From the NCBI GenBank assembly GCA_024102795.1, contig JAGFJK010000007.1:1-40246 (forward strand): DNA of 40,246 bases. The letters run 5' to 3'. The notes beneath the pieces were generated by a model. That model had not been told where the DNA came from. It did not search any database and was given only the letters and a program-made list of their open reading frames with translations. How positions within the stretch are numbered: position 1 is the first letter of the stretch; each line of letters opens with the position of its first letter. Shown piece after piece: positions 16,060-24,145 of the stretch. The position numbers and the translations under genes are program-made. The stretch is from Pirellulaceae bacterium (GTDB lineage Bacteria; Planctomycetota; Planctomycetia; Pirellulales; Pirellulaceae).

Positions 16060-18531
16060 ATGTCGGACTACGAAAAGCTGGGAGTGTTTTACCTGGGCAG
16101 GCTCCACGACCTGTCCAGCGGAACAACGCGGCCCGACCCGCTGCTGTACGATTCCAAGGACTTGACGACGCACGCCGTATGCGTCGGCATGACCGGCAGC
16201 GGCAAGACGGGGCTTTGCCTGTCGCTGCTGGAGGAAGCGGCCATCGACGGCATCCCGGCGATTGCCATCGATCCCAAGGGGGACCTGGGCAACCTGTTGC
16301 TGACGTTTCCCCAACTGCGGCCCGAGGATTTCCGGCCCTGGGTCGATCCGCAGGAGGCGACCCGGCACGGCATGACGGCGGACGAGTACGCGGCGGATAC
16401 GGCGCGGCGCTGGCGCCAGGGGCTGGCTGACTGGGACCAGGCGCCGGAGCGGATCGACCGCTTTCGCCAGTCGGCGGACGTGGCGATCTACACGCCCGGC
16501 AGTTCGGCCGGGCTGCCGCTGACCGTGCTGCGATCGTTCGCCGCGCCGGTGGCGGCGGTGATCGAGGACTCCGAAGCGCTCGGCCAGCGGATCGCCTCGA
16601 GCGTGTCCGGGCTGCTGGCGTTGCTGGGCATCTCGGCCGATCCGCTGCGCAGCCGCGAGCACATCCTGCTGTCGAATCTGCTGGACCGGGCCTGGCGCGC
16701 CGGCCGCGACCTGGACCTGGCCGGGCTGATCCGCGAGATCCAGAAACCGCCCTTTGAGAAGGTCGGGTTGATGGATCTGGAATCGTTCTTTCCGGCCAAG
16801 GAGCGGTTCGAGTTGGCGATGAGCTTGAACAACCTGCTGGCGTCGCCGGCCTTCGCCAGTTGGACTCAAGGCGAACCGCTGGAGATCAAGCGGCTGCTTT
16901 ACACGGCCGACGGTCGCCCGCGGCTGTCGATCCTGTCGATCGCGCACCTGGCCGAATCCGAACGGATGTTCTTCGTCACGATTCTGCTGAGCGAACTGCT
17001 GACCTGGATCCGCACGCAGCCGGGAACCTCCAGTCTTCGCGCGCTGTTGTACATGGACGAAGTGTTCGGCTACTTTCCACCCACGGCCAACCCGCCCAGC
17101 AAGACGCCGATGCTGACGCTGCTCAAGCAGGCGCGGGCCTATGGCCTGGGCATCGTGCTGGCGACGCAGAACCCGGTCGATCTGGATTACAAGGGCCTGT
17201 CGAACACGGGCACCTGGTTCCTGGGCCGGCTGCAGACCGAGCGGGACAAGGCGCGCGTGCTGGAAGGACTCGAAGGCGCCTCGGCTGCCGCGGGAGCCAA
17301 CTTCGACCGGTCGCAGATGGAAGCCACGCTGGCCGGGCTGGGCAAGCGCGTGTTCCTGATGAACAACGTCCACGAAGACCAGCCGGTGGTGTTTGAATCC
17401 CGCTGGGCCCTGTCGTATCTGCGCGGTCCGCTGACCCGCGCACAGATTCAAACCTTGATGCAGTCGCGTAAGGCGGCGGCCGAGCAGGCGCCAGTCGCGG
17501 CGACGGGCGCGGCGACGGGCGCGGCCACGGCGACACTGCGCCCGGAAACCGACGGCGTGACGAATTCCAGCTCGTCGGACGCACCCCCGCTGGCTCCTCC
17601 GGAGATCGAAACGCGCTACGTGCGCTGCGTGCCGCCGGCCGGCGCCAACGGGCGAATCGTCTACCGGCCCGCGTTGTGGGGCGAAGGCAAGCTGCACTTC
17701 GTCCGCGCCAGCTCGAAACTCGACCGCTGGGAACAGCGCGGCGTGCTGGCACCGGTGCATGGCGGGTTAAGCGACGATCCGTGGCAGGAGGCGCAGCCGC
17801 TGGCCATCGATCGGCTGGAGTGGGACCAGCGGCCGGCCGAAGGCGCCCAGTTCGCCGAGTTGCCAGCGGCGCTCACGACCGCTCGCGCCTACAAATCGCT
17901 GGCCGCGTCGCTCAAGGATTTCTTCTACCAGCAGCAGACGCTGACGATGTTTCATGCGGCCAGCCTGAAGCAGACCTCGGAGCCGGGCGAAAGCGAGGCC
18001 GACTTCCGCATCCGCCTCGCTCAACAGGCGAAGGAACATCGGGATCTCGAAGTGGAAAAGCTGCGCAAGAAGTATGCCACTCGGCTCAGTTCGCTGCAGG
18101 GCCGGATCCGGACCGCCGAGCAGCGAGTGGAGCGCGAGCGGTCGCAGGCGCAAAGTCACACGCTGCAGTCGGCCATCAACATCGGTTCGTCCGTGCTGGG
18201 CGCGCTGCTGGGACGCAAACTGCTCAGCAGCTCCACGGTGACCCGCGCCGGGACCGCCGCCCGCAGCGTCAGCCGGGCCGCCGAACAGCGAGCCGACGTG
18301 GGACGGGCGAAGGACAGTGTGGAATCGCTGCAGCAGCAATTGGCCGATCTGGAAACGGAACTGCGGGAGCAGGTCGAACAGTTGGAGCAATCGCTGCGCG
18401 CGGATCAGCTCGAACTGGAACCGCTGGAAATCCGCCCCCGCAAGTCCGATCTCGACGTGCGGCCCGTCGTGCTGGTCTGGACGCCCTGGATCGTCGACTC
18501 CAGCGGCATCGCGCAGCCCGCCTGGGAGTGA
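16060..18531 (+). CDS. HerA/VirB4-type P-loop ATPase with C-terminal coiled coils
   Basis: An 823-residue protein of the FtsK-HerA superfamily, ring ATPases that pump DNA or act as helicases. Walker A GMTGSGKT is at 43-50, followed by AIDPKGDLGNLLLTFP at 69-84. Walker B LLYMDE is at 329-334 and the sensor-like LATQNPVDLDYKGL at 367-380. Residues about 380-450 close the ATPase. An Ala/Thr-rich linker (470-510), a mixed domain and two long charged coiled coils (about 640-690 and 740-795) surround a small hydrophobic or glycine patch (AINIGSSVLGALLGRKLL). The end RPVVLVWTPWIVDSSG is a conserved-looking cap. No NurA nuclease is beside it. The role in DNA repair, transfer or envelope work is unknown, and pairing with the GspF-like gene is only positional. 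Confidence 0.85.
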   Translation: MSDYEKLGVFYLGRLHDLSSGTTRPDPLLYDSKDLTTHAVCVGMTGSGKTGLCLSLLEEAAIDGIPAIAIDPKGDLGNLLLTFPQLRPEDFRPWVDPQEATRHGMTADEYAADTARRWRQGLADWDQAPERIDRFRQSADVAIYTPGSSAGLPLTVLRSFAAPVAAVIEDSEALGQRIASSVSGLLALLGISADPLRSREHILLSNLLDRAWRAGRDLDLAGLIREIQKPPFEKVGLMDLESFFPAKERFELAMSLNNLLASPAFASWTQGEPLEIKRLLYTADGRPRLSILSIAHLAESERMFFVTILLSELLTWIRTQPGTSSLRALLYMDEVFGYFPPTANPPSKTPMLTLLKQARAYGLGIVLATQNPVDLDYKGLSNTGTWFLGRLQTERDKARVLEGLEGASAAAGANFDRSQMEATLAGLGKRVFLMNNVHEDQPVVFESRWALSYLRGPLTRAQIQTLMQSRKAAAEQAPVAATGAATGAATATLRPETDGVTNSSSSDAPPLAPPEIETRYVRCVPPAGANGRIVYRPALWGEGKLHFVRASSKLDRWEQRGVLAPVHGGLSDDPWQEAQPLAIDRLEWDQRPAEGAQFAELPAALTTARAYKSLAASLKDFFYQQQTLTMFHAASLKQTSEPGESEADFRIRLAQQAKEHRDLEVEKLRKKYATRLSSLQGRIRTAEQRVERERSQAQSHTLQSAINIGSSVLGALLGRKLLSSSTVTRAGTAARSVSRAAEQRADVGRAKDSVESLQQQLADLETELREQVEQLEQSLRADQLELEPLEIRPRKSDLDVRPVVLVWTPWIVDSSGIAQPAWE

Positions 18532-18554
18532 AACTGGTTGGCGGCCGCTGGCTC

Positions 18555-18625
18555 GAGGTGAGCGACTCCTTGAAATCCCTCTGGCTCCCTCCCCGGCTTC
18601 GAGATCGTGCAGCTTTTAAGTGTCT
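18555..18625 (+). repeat. Composite dispersed repeat, partial copy C
   Basis: GGTGAGCGACTCCTTGAAAT, CCCTCTGGCTCCCTCCCCGG and CTTCGAGATCGTGCAGCTTT match parts of the composite repeat at 8785-8965, in the same orientation and order, and end in TTAAGTG. It follows the HerA-like gene directly. Confidence 0.7.
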
Positions 18626-18672
18626 TCGTCGTCAGAGTTTAGAGCGTAGCAAGAGCGTCCTGGGCGTTCCCG

Positions 18673-18887
18673 TACGCCGAAGGCGTTCCACAGTCCCAGC
18701 CCAGGGTCGCCCGCTTCGGGCGCACCCTGGGTGTGGCCGTGATCTTGATATCTCTTGTACGCCGAAGGCGTTCCACAAGGCGCCTTGTGCAACGCCTACG
18801 GCGTCGTGGGGCTTCAAGGCTGTCGTGTACCCAGGGTGCGCTCGAAGCGGGCGACCCTGGGCTGGGATGTTCAACGCCTGCGGCGTA
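18673..18887. repeat. Long imperfect inverted repeat with nested palindrome
   Basis: The left arm 18673-18732 and right arm 18828-18887 are reverse complements with only a few mismatches over about 60 bases. Each arm carries TACGCCG(A/C)AGGCGTT and the palindromic pair CCCAGGGTCGCCCGCTTCG / GCGCACCCTGGG. Between them, 18758-18806 is another inverted repeat (TACGCCGAAGGCGTTCCACA against TTGTGCAACGCCTACGGCGT). The whole can fold as a large cruciform or RNA hairpin. No coding frame in it is credible. Confidence 0.85.
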
Positions 18888-18978
18888 AAGACAGCGCCCG
18901 AAGCCGAAATGCGAGGACTCTTGAACGATTCGTCCCCAGATTGTGGCGTCTCACCGTAAACCTCTGCTTTAATTCAAC

Positions 18979-19155
18979 ATTAAAGCTGCACGATCTCCTT
19001 CCGGGGAGGGGGCCAGAGTTATATCAAGGGAGGGCGCTCGCCGAAGTGGAGGCCGTCCAAGTACCCCTCGATGATAACGCCAAATTCCCTCGGCAAAACA
19101 ACTTCAAAGCTGCACGATCTCGAAGCCGGGGAGGAAGCCAGAAGGAGTTCGATGT
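18979..19155 (-). repeat. Composite dispersed repeat, inverted copy B
   Basis: On the minus strand this reads CTCCCCGGCTTCGAGATCGT, GCAGCTTTGAAGTTGTTTTG, CCGAGGGAATTTGGCGTTAT, CATCGAGGGGTACTTGGACG, GCCTCCACTTCGGCGAGCGC, CCTCCCTTGATAT, and then a second CTCTGGCCCCCTCCCCGG and GAGATCGTGCAGCTTTAA. It preserves the module order of copy A at 8785-8965, about 10 kb away and in opposite orientation. Confidence 0.78.
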
Positions 19156-19252
19156 CTTACGCGGCCACTTAGCTCCAACATGGGTCCGGACCATAAGTGG
19201 CCTGATCGACAAACCCCAATACTCGACCAAAACCACTTTGTTCTTGGCAGGC

Positions 19253-19277
19253 CACGCGGAGTGTGATGACGACTTTG
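19253..19277. repeat. Short palindrome, CACGCTCCGCGTG family, degenerate copy 3
   Basis: CACGCGGAGTGTGATGACGA followed by CTTTG matches the copy at 9207-9236, with one change in the stem. Confidence 0.6.
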
Positions 19278-19338
19278 CCCGGCGGGATTCGCCGGCGCTC
19301 ACCCATACGCGTCAGTAAGAAACCAAACGATCCACCGG

Positions 19339-20253
19339 CTAACTCGGCCGCAGTTCGTCCAGCATGCGGTCGAGGGCCAGCAACGCCAGCGACCACTCCG
19401 GACGTGTTTCGCTGTAGGTCGTCCACCAACTGCGGACGAGTTCGAGCGTCGCTGGCGGCTCGGAGCCGTCTGGCGCGGCGGCATCCAGGCCCCAGGCCGA
19501 AAGCGCCAGCAGCAGGGTCTGGTCGTCGGCACGGGCCAGCTCCACGTAGGCGGCCGCTTCGAGCACCGCGGGCAACAGGGCCAGTCCGGCTACCCACGGC
19601 AGACGGCGCGGTGACACTCGTTCGCTGTACACCGGCAGGTCCAGATGAAGCTGTGCGACGAGCCAGGCCAGCCGCACGACTTCCGGCAGTTCGGCGTGCG
19701 GATTGGCCAGCAGGGCTTCCAGCAGCACGGTGTTGTACGGCAGAAGGGCTTGGCCGCTGCCGCCCAGCGCGGGCTGCAGCAGAATCACCTCGGCCCTCGG
19801 CACCAGCAGCTCCTCGCTGGTGCGGCGGCCCAGTGCGCGGAGCAGGCCGGGGCCGCGCGCTTCCCAGTGTTGTTGCAGCGGGCCGCCGCGCAAGCGAAGT
19901 TCCTGCTCCAGGTCCGGGAACGCTTGCTGGTGAGCTGTTTCCAGGTCGGCCAGGGGGCGGGCCAGCTGTTCGGCCGCCGCCTGGCTCTGTTCCGGTCCCA
20001 GGCCGGCCTTTCGCAAGGCGCCCTCGGCGCGCTGGAACCGGCTTTCCGCCGTGGCCGACAGGCGGACCAGGTGCAGCCACACCTCCCGCGGATCGACGTT
20101 GCAGTGCTCGATTTCACGCTCCAGCCGCTCCGCTGGCTCGCGCACCGCTTCCTCCAGCCGGGCACTCACCAGCGCTCGGCCCTGCAGCAGCCAGTTCGCG
20201 GCGTGCAGCGCGCTGGCCGCCACGCCGCCTCGCCAGACCAGTTCACATGGCAT
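19339..20253 (-). CDS. Conserved-looking helical protein of unknown function
   Basis: A 304-residue product starting MPCELVWRGGVAASALHAAN; the ATG at 20253 has GGGGGA seven bases upstream. The N-terminal half is a long charged helical region (SARLEEAVREPAERLEREIE and on to ESRFQRAEGALRKAG) likely to form coiled coil. The C-terminal half is Leu/Ala-rich helices (LPEVVRLAWLVAQLHLDLP, LALLPAVLEAAAYVELARA) with a final WTTYSETRPEWSLALLALDR. There is no signal peptide, no confident membrane helix and no motif I recognise. It is transcribed away from the TIGR03546-like gene across a 183-base shared gap, so the two might share control. Function unknown. Confidence 0.72.
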   Translation of the reverse strand: MPCELVWRGGVAASALHAANWLLQGRALVSARLEEAVREPAERLEREIEHCNVDPREVWLHLVRLSATAESRFQRAEGALRKAGLGPEQSQAAAEQLARPLADLETAHQQAFPDLEQELRLRGGPLQQHWEARGPGLLRALGRRTSEELLVPRAEVILLQPALGGSGQALLPYNTVLLEALLANPHAELPEVVRLAWLVAQLHLDLPVYSERVSPRRLPWVAGLALLPAVLEAAAYVELARADDQTLLLALSAWGLDAAAPDGSEPPATLELVRSWWTTYSETRPEWSLALLALDRMLDELRPS

Positions 20254-20436
20254 CGGCAAATCCCCCGCTTCGGGTCCGTAGCGTTCCAGCCGCCGGTCGC
20301 GCCGAACGAAACCGGGCGGATTTTCTGAATGTGGCGATTATTCCGGTCGATGGGATTCTAACGGGAATTCGCGGGCGAGCGACCGGTGCCCGGTGCGCCC
20401 CGTTCACTCGGCAGGTTGGTAAAGCGAGTCAGCCGG

Positions 20437-20970
20437 ATGATCGTGTGGCTTCTGCAGCAGGTTTCGTTGGTTCGCAAGGTGGTTCAAGCCAGCGACACGC
20501 CCCAGCGAATGGCTTGGGGGTTCGCCTTCGGCGTGCTGCTGGGCCTGGTTCCCAAGGGCAACCTGGTGGCGGTCGTCTTGTCGATGGTCCTGCTGGCGAC
20601 GCGAGCGAACCTGTCGATCGGCATGGCCACGGCGCTGGCTTTTAGCCTGCTGAGCAGTTGGCTGGATCCGTTGACTCATCGTCTGGGACTGGCTGTCCTG
20701 ACCATGCCCGCGCTGCAGGCCTGGTGGCAAAGCGCTTACCAGTTACCGCTGGTTCCCTGGACCAGTCTGAACAACACGGTGGTCTGCGGCAGCCTGATCG
20801 TCGGCCTGCTGGCATTCTACCCGGCCTACCGCGTCTCGAAACCGGTGTTTCAGCGATACCTCGACTGGCGAGTGCGGCGCCGTGAGCAAGCGGAATCCAC
20901 CGCACTGCCAGCGACGGTTCCTCTGGAAAGCCCGGAAGCCGTCGAAAGCTCGATCCCGAAAGCCGCTTGA
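20437..20970 (+). CDS. TIGR03546-like membrane protein
   Basis: A 177-residue integral membrane protein. The pattern of the uncharacterised TIGR03546 family (DUF2062-like) is clear: TPQRMAWGFAFGVLLGLVPK, then LLATRANLSIGMATALAFSL, then LDPLTHRLGLAVLT and PWTSLNNTVVCGSLIVGLL. A cytoplasmic-looking basic tail follows (YLDWRVRRREQAES). The ATG at 20437 gives the family-like N-terminus; a GTG at 20386 in frame would add 17 residues. Members of this family are known as the membrane half of a two-gene pair in bacteria with outer membranes, and the expected partner follows here. Biochemical role is unknown. Confidence 0.82.
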   Translation: MIVWLLQQVSLVRKVVQASDTPQRMAWGFAFGVLLGLVPKGNLVAVVLSMVLLATRANLSIGMATALAFSLLSSWLDPLTHRLGLAVLTMPALQAWWQSAYQLPLVPWTSLNNTVVCGSLIVGLLAFYPAYRVSKPVFQRYLDWRVRRREQAESTALPATVPLESPEAVESSIPKAA

Positions 20971-21083
20971 ACAGCCCGTGAGCGCTTCGCACCCGCGACT
21001 GGCTGGCAGCGGCCGGCACGTTGATCACCACCTGGTTGTCGTTCCCTCGCGCATCAAAGCCAGAGTCACATTCGGTAGATCCC

Positions 21084-22844
21084 ATGATACGCTGGTCGTA
21101 CCTCTTGCCGCGTCTGCTGCTGCTGCTCACCGTGTGGCTGGGGCTGCACTTCGGAGCGGGCCCCGCGGCGCGGTGGGCGTTCGTCACGGCGGGCCAGTCG
21201 GCAATCGGCGGCAAGGTGGACATCGACCAGGTTCACGTGAACCTGCTCGCGGGCCGGTTGGACATCCGCCAGGCCAGCGTGGCCGATCCGCGCAGTCCGC
21301 TGCGGAACCTCGTGCAGTTTGACGAAGGCGTGTTCCACCTGGACTCGCAGGCGCTGTTGCATCGCCGGCTGGTGGTCGAGCAGGGAGCGCTGCGCGGCAT
21401 CCGGTTGGACACGGAGCGGAGCGAGTCGGGAGCGCTCGAACCGCGAGAGCCGGCGGAAGCCACCGACTGGGCCAGCAGCCAGATCGCGGTTGCCGGGCGC
21501 GAGTGGCTGGAGGGTTTGGGCCAGCGGCTGGACGCGAAACTGGAGGACGAGCTGGAAACGGTTCGAGTGGGCAAGGAACTGTGGCAGCGCTGGCCGCGGG
21601 AATACTCCGCGCTGGAGGACCGGGTGCACGACTGGCGCGGCCGGATCGAGCGGCTGCAGCAGATCGTCAAGCAGCCGCCCCGCGGCAACGTGCTGGAGCA
21701 AGCCAACTTCTACCAGCAGCAGGCCATGACGCTGGACCAGATGCGCAAGGACCTGGTCCAACTGCATCGCGACCTGCAGCGGCTCGGACAGCAGGCGGGC
21801 CAGGATCGCCAGTCGCTCGATGCCGCTCGGCGCCATGACGAACAACGGATCCGCGAGCTCGTGAAGTTCGACCAGCTCGACCCGCGAAACCTGACCGAAT
21901 ATCTGCTGGATGAGGAAACGTCCCGCCGGGTGGAGGATTGCCTGGCCTGGCTGCAGCGCGGGCAGGAGCTGATGAACGTGGCCGGCCAGGCGCCGGAGCT
22001 GAACCAGATCGAGGGACGAGGCGCGTGGATTGATCTGACCACGGGTCCGCAGCCTCCGGACGTCTTGATCCGGCATCTGGAACTGGACGGCGTCGCGCTG
22101 TGGGGCGGCCAGAGTGTGGCGTTTCGCGGCACGGCCGAGGGACTGACGCACCAGCCCGCTCGCCATGGCCAGCCGGCCCAACTGCATCTGCGGACCGAGG
22201 GCGCCGTGGCGGCGACCATCGACTGCAGTCTGGACTTCACGACCCAGTTGCCATCCAGCCGGCTTAGGATCGCGTGCCCGCAACTGGCTCAGCCGGCGCG
22301 CAATCTGGGTCGGGACGGACAACTGGCGGTCGGCGTGGCGCCGGGCGCGGCCGCGCTGCAGGCCGAACTGGAACTGGTCGGGCGGCAGGTGTCCGGCCGC
22401 GTCGAATGGCACCAGCCCGACGTGCAACTGACGACGCAACTGGGTTCGCGGCTGGGAGGCCAGCGGCTGGCCCAGCACGTGCAATCCTCGGTCGGTCAGA
22501 TCCGCGAGCTGCGGGCCGTCGTGCACCTGGAAGGCGAGCTGCCTCGGCCGCGGTGGCGGCTGCAATCGGACCTGGGAAGCCAGTTGGCGACCGGCATCAA
22601 CGCCGCCGTGCGGCAGGAACTGGCGCAGCGGGCCGGCGACTTGAGCGACCAGGCGGACCGCTTGTTGCAGGAGCAGCAGGCGCGACTGGATGACTTTATT
22701 CTCGGCAAGCAGGCCGAGCTGGTGGAGAAGTTGAACCTGGGCGAGCAGCAGTTGGCGGACTTTCAACAGTTGGTCACGCAGCGTTTGAACTTGCCCAAGG
22801 AACTGCTGGGGCGCGAGCTGCCGCTGAACAAACTCTTTCGATGA
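21084..22844 (+). CDS. TIGR03545-like envelope protein, partner of TIGR03546
   Basis: A 586-residue product starting MIRWSYLLPRLLLLLTVWLG, an N-terminal membrane anchor, followed by an AsmA-like first stretch (VDIDQVHVNLLAGRLDIRQA, VVEQGALRGIRLDTERS). A long helical, probably coiled-coil, middle (about 110-290) and a beta-rich C-terminal half (about 300-500) come next, and the end is again helical (LSDQADRLLQEQQARLDDF). The order of anchor, AsmA-like part and coiled coil fits the uncharacterised family TIGR03545. Its position 113 bases after the TIGR03546-like gene supports both calls. The AsmA-like fold suggests a role in lipid or envelope transport between membranes (inference). Confidence 0.8.
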   Translation: MIRWSYLLPRLLLLLTVWLGLHFGAGPAARWAFVTAGQSAIGGKVDIDQVHVNLLAGRLDIRQASVADPRSPLRNLVQFDEGVFHLDSQALLHRRLVVEQGALRGIRLDTERSESGALEPREPAEATDWASSQIAVAGREWLEGLGQRLDAKLEDELETVRVGKELWQRWPREYSALEDRVHDWRGRIERLQQIVKQPPRGNVLEQANFYQQQAMTLDQMRKDLVQLHRDLQRLGQQAGQDRQSLDAARRHDEQRIRELVKFDQLDPRNLTEYLLDEETSRRVEDCLAWLQRGQELMNVAGQAPELNQIEGRGAWIDLTTGPQPPDVLIRHLELDGVALWGGQSVAFRGTAEGLTHQPARHGQPAQLHLRTEGAVAATIDCSLDFTTQLPSSRLRIACPQLAQPARNLGRDGQLAVGVAPGAAALQAELELVGRQVSGRVEWHQPDVQLTTQLGSRLGGQRLAQHVQSSVGQIRELRAVVHLEGELPRPRWRLQSDLGSQLATGINAAVRQELAQRAGDLSDQADRLLQEQQARLDDFILGKQAELVEKLNLGEQQLADFQQLVTQRLNLPKELLGRELPLNKLFR

Positions 22845-22853
22845 GGACGTGAC

Positions 22854-23810
22854 ATGGATCGTCGCCGAGCGTTGCAAACCATGGGCTGGCTGAGTGGCAC
22901 CTGGATGAGTGGCGGGCTGCTGCTGTGCGGCTGCCGGACGGCGCCGATCACGGGCCGCAAGCAGTTGCTGCTGATGCCCGAAGAGAACGAAGTCGCGCTC
23001 GGCCTGTCCGCATACGAGGAGGTGGTCAACCAGGAGACGCCATCCAGCAACGGGCAGTACATCGAGCTGGTCAATCGGGTCGGCCACCGGCTGGCCGAAG
23101 TCTCCGGCCGCCCGGACTACAAATGGGAGTTCCGCGTGCTGGCCTCGGACCAGATGAACGCCTTTTGTTTGCCCGGCGGCAAGGTGGCGATCTACGAGGG
23201 GATCTTGCCTGTGTGCGCCAACGAGGCGGGGCTGGCGGTCGTGATGTCGCACGAGGTGGCTCACGCCCTGGCGCGCCACGGGGGCGAACGGATGAGCCAG
23301 AACTACGCGGTCGACGGCGTGAAGCAGGCGGTGAATTACGTGCTGCAGAAGCACGAACAGCAGCAGCGCGAGATGGTGCTCAAGGCCTACGGCGTGGCGT
23401 CGGAGTACGGCGTGATCCTGCCCTACAGCCGCAAGCACGAGTCCGAGGCGGATCACATGGGGCTGATGATGATGTCGCGAGCCGGCTACGATCCGGCCGA
23501 AGCGCCGCAGTTCTGGTTGCGGTTCGCGGCGATGACCGCCGGGACGAAACCGCCCGAATTCCTCTCGACGCATCCCTCGGACGAACGCCGCTCGCGGGAC
23601 TTGCAGGCCCTGCTGCCGGAAGCCGGCGCGTTGTACGAACAAGCGGCTCAGCGCTACGGTTCGGGCGAAATCCTGCTGGCCTCGCACATGCCCCCGCAGC
23701 CGGCCGGAGGCCATCCGGCGGCCGGGCCCGGCTTCGTCCCCGGCTACTTCCCAACCACCGGCAGCGGCCTGCTGCCCGCCGGCCCGCCGCGGCCAGCGCA
23801 CATGCCGTAG
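22854..23810 (+). CDS. M48-family zinc metallopeptidase lipoprotein
   Basis: A 318-residue lipoprotein. An Arg-rich N-terminus and hydrophobic stretch end in LCGC (Cys27 the likely lipidated residue). The peptidase core has SHEVAHALARHGGERM with the zinc ligands His133 and His137 and catalytic Glu134. ESEADHMGL at 196-204 supplies the third ligand, and STHPSDERR at about 238-246 is the typical M48 STHP segment. The last 50 residues are Pro/Gly-rich and disordered. Relatives (LoiP/BepA-type) degrade or help fold outer-membrane proteins. It starts nine bases after the TIGR03545-like stop, so an operon is likely and links protein quality control to that pair. Confidence 0.92.
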   Translation: MDRRRALQTMGWLSGTWMSGGLLLCGCRTAPITGRKQLLLMPEENEVALGLSAYEEVVNQETPSSNGQYIELVNRVGHRLAEVSGRPDYKWEFRVLASDQMNAFCLPGGKVAIYEGILPVCANEAGLAVVMSHEVAHALARHGGERMSQNYAVDGVKQAVNYVLQKHEQQQREMVLKAYGVASEYGVILPYSRKHESEADHMGLMMMSRAGYDPAEAPQFWLRFAAMTAGTKPPEFLSTHPSDERRSRDLQALLPEAGALYEQAAQRYGSGEILLASHMPPQPAGGHPAAGPGFVPGYFPTTGSGLLPAGPPRPAHMP

Positions 23811-23894
23811 GCCGGGTTGTTTGCGGGCCGGCGAGCGACGTAGGACGGGCTTGCTGGAGCGTCCCTCCGCGACCTCGTGGATGAGCAGCGGGAC

Positions 23895-23924
23895 TTGCGG
23901 ACGGCCCAAGCGATTCACTAGAAT
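23895..23924 (+). promoter_or_regulatory. Candidate sigma-70-type promoter upstream of the giant gene
   Basis: TTGCGG and TAGAAT are spaced by 18 bases, about 220 bases before the giant gene start. The remainder of 23811-24145 shows no coding frame or terminator I would defend. With no experimental support this is only a candidate. Confidence 0.3.
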
Positions 23925-24145
23925 CCCCGGTCCTGTCGGCGTGTTACCGCCTGCTGTTGGTCCAGGGGGCAGGCTTCGCTACGACATCGATGACGGCAGG
24001 ATGGGGAGAGTGGCCACGCCAATGGCTGGAGCGTTCTGCTTCGAGTCCCAAACGGCCGCCGCGTGACCCGTACTGGTTGTCACGGCGGTTTTCCCGTTGC
24101 CGCTTGTCCGCTCTGGCCCCATCTCCATGCGTCAGGTAGCGCTAC

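Noticed and set aside
17676..18959. Plus-strand frame of 427 codons running from inside the HerA-like gene into the repeats
   Set aside because: It is an out-of-frame reading of the ATPase gene and then of the inverted repeats; Gly/Arg/Ala-rich with no motif.
21066..23918. A minus-strand open frame of 950 codons opposite the TIGR03545-like and M48 genes
   Set aside because: Its translation is Gln/His/Arg/Leu-rich low-quality sequence without domains, and it mirrors two plus-strand genes with clear family motifs. Long antisense frames are expected at this GC content.
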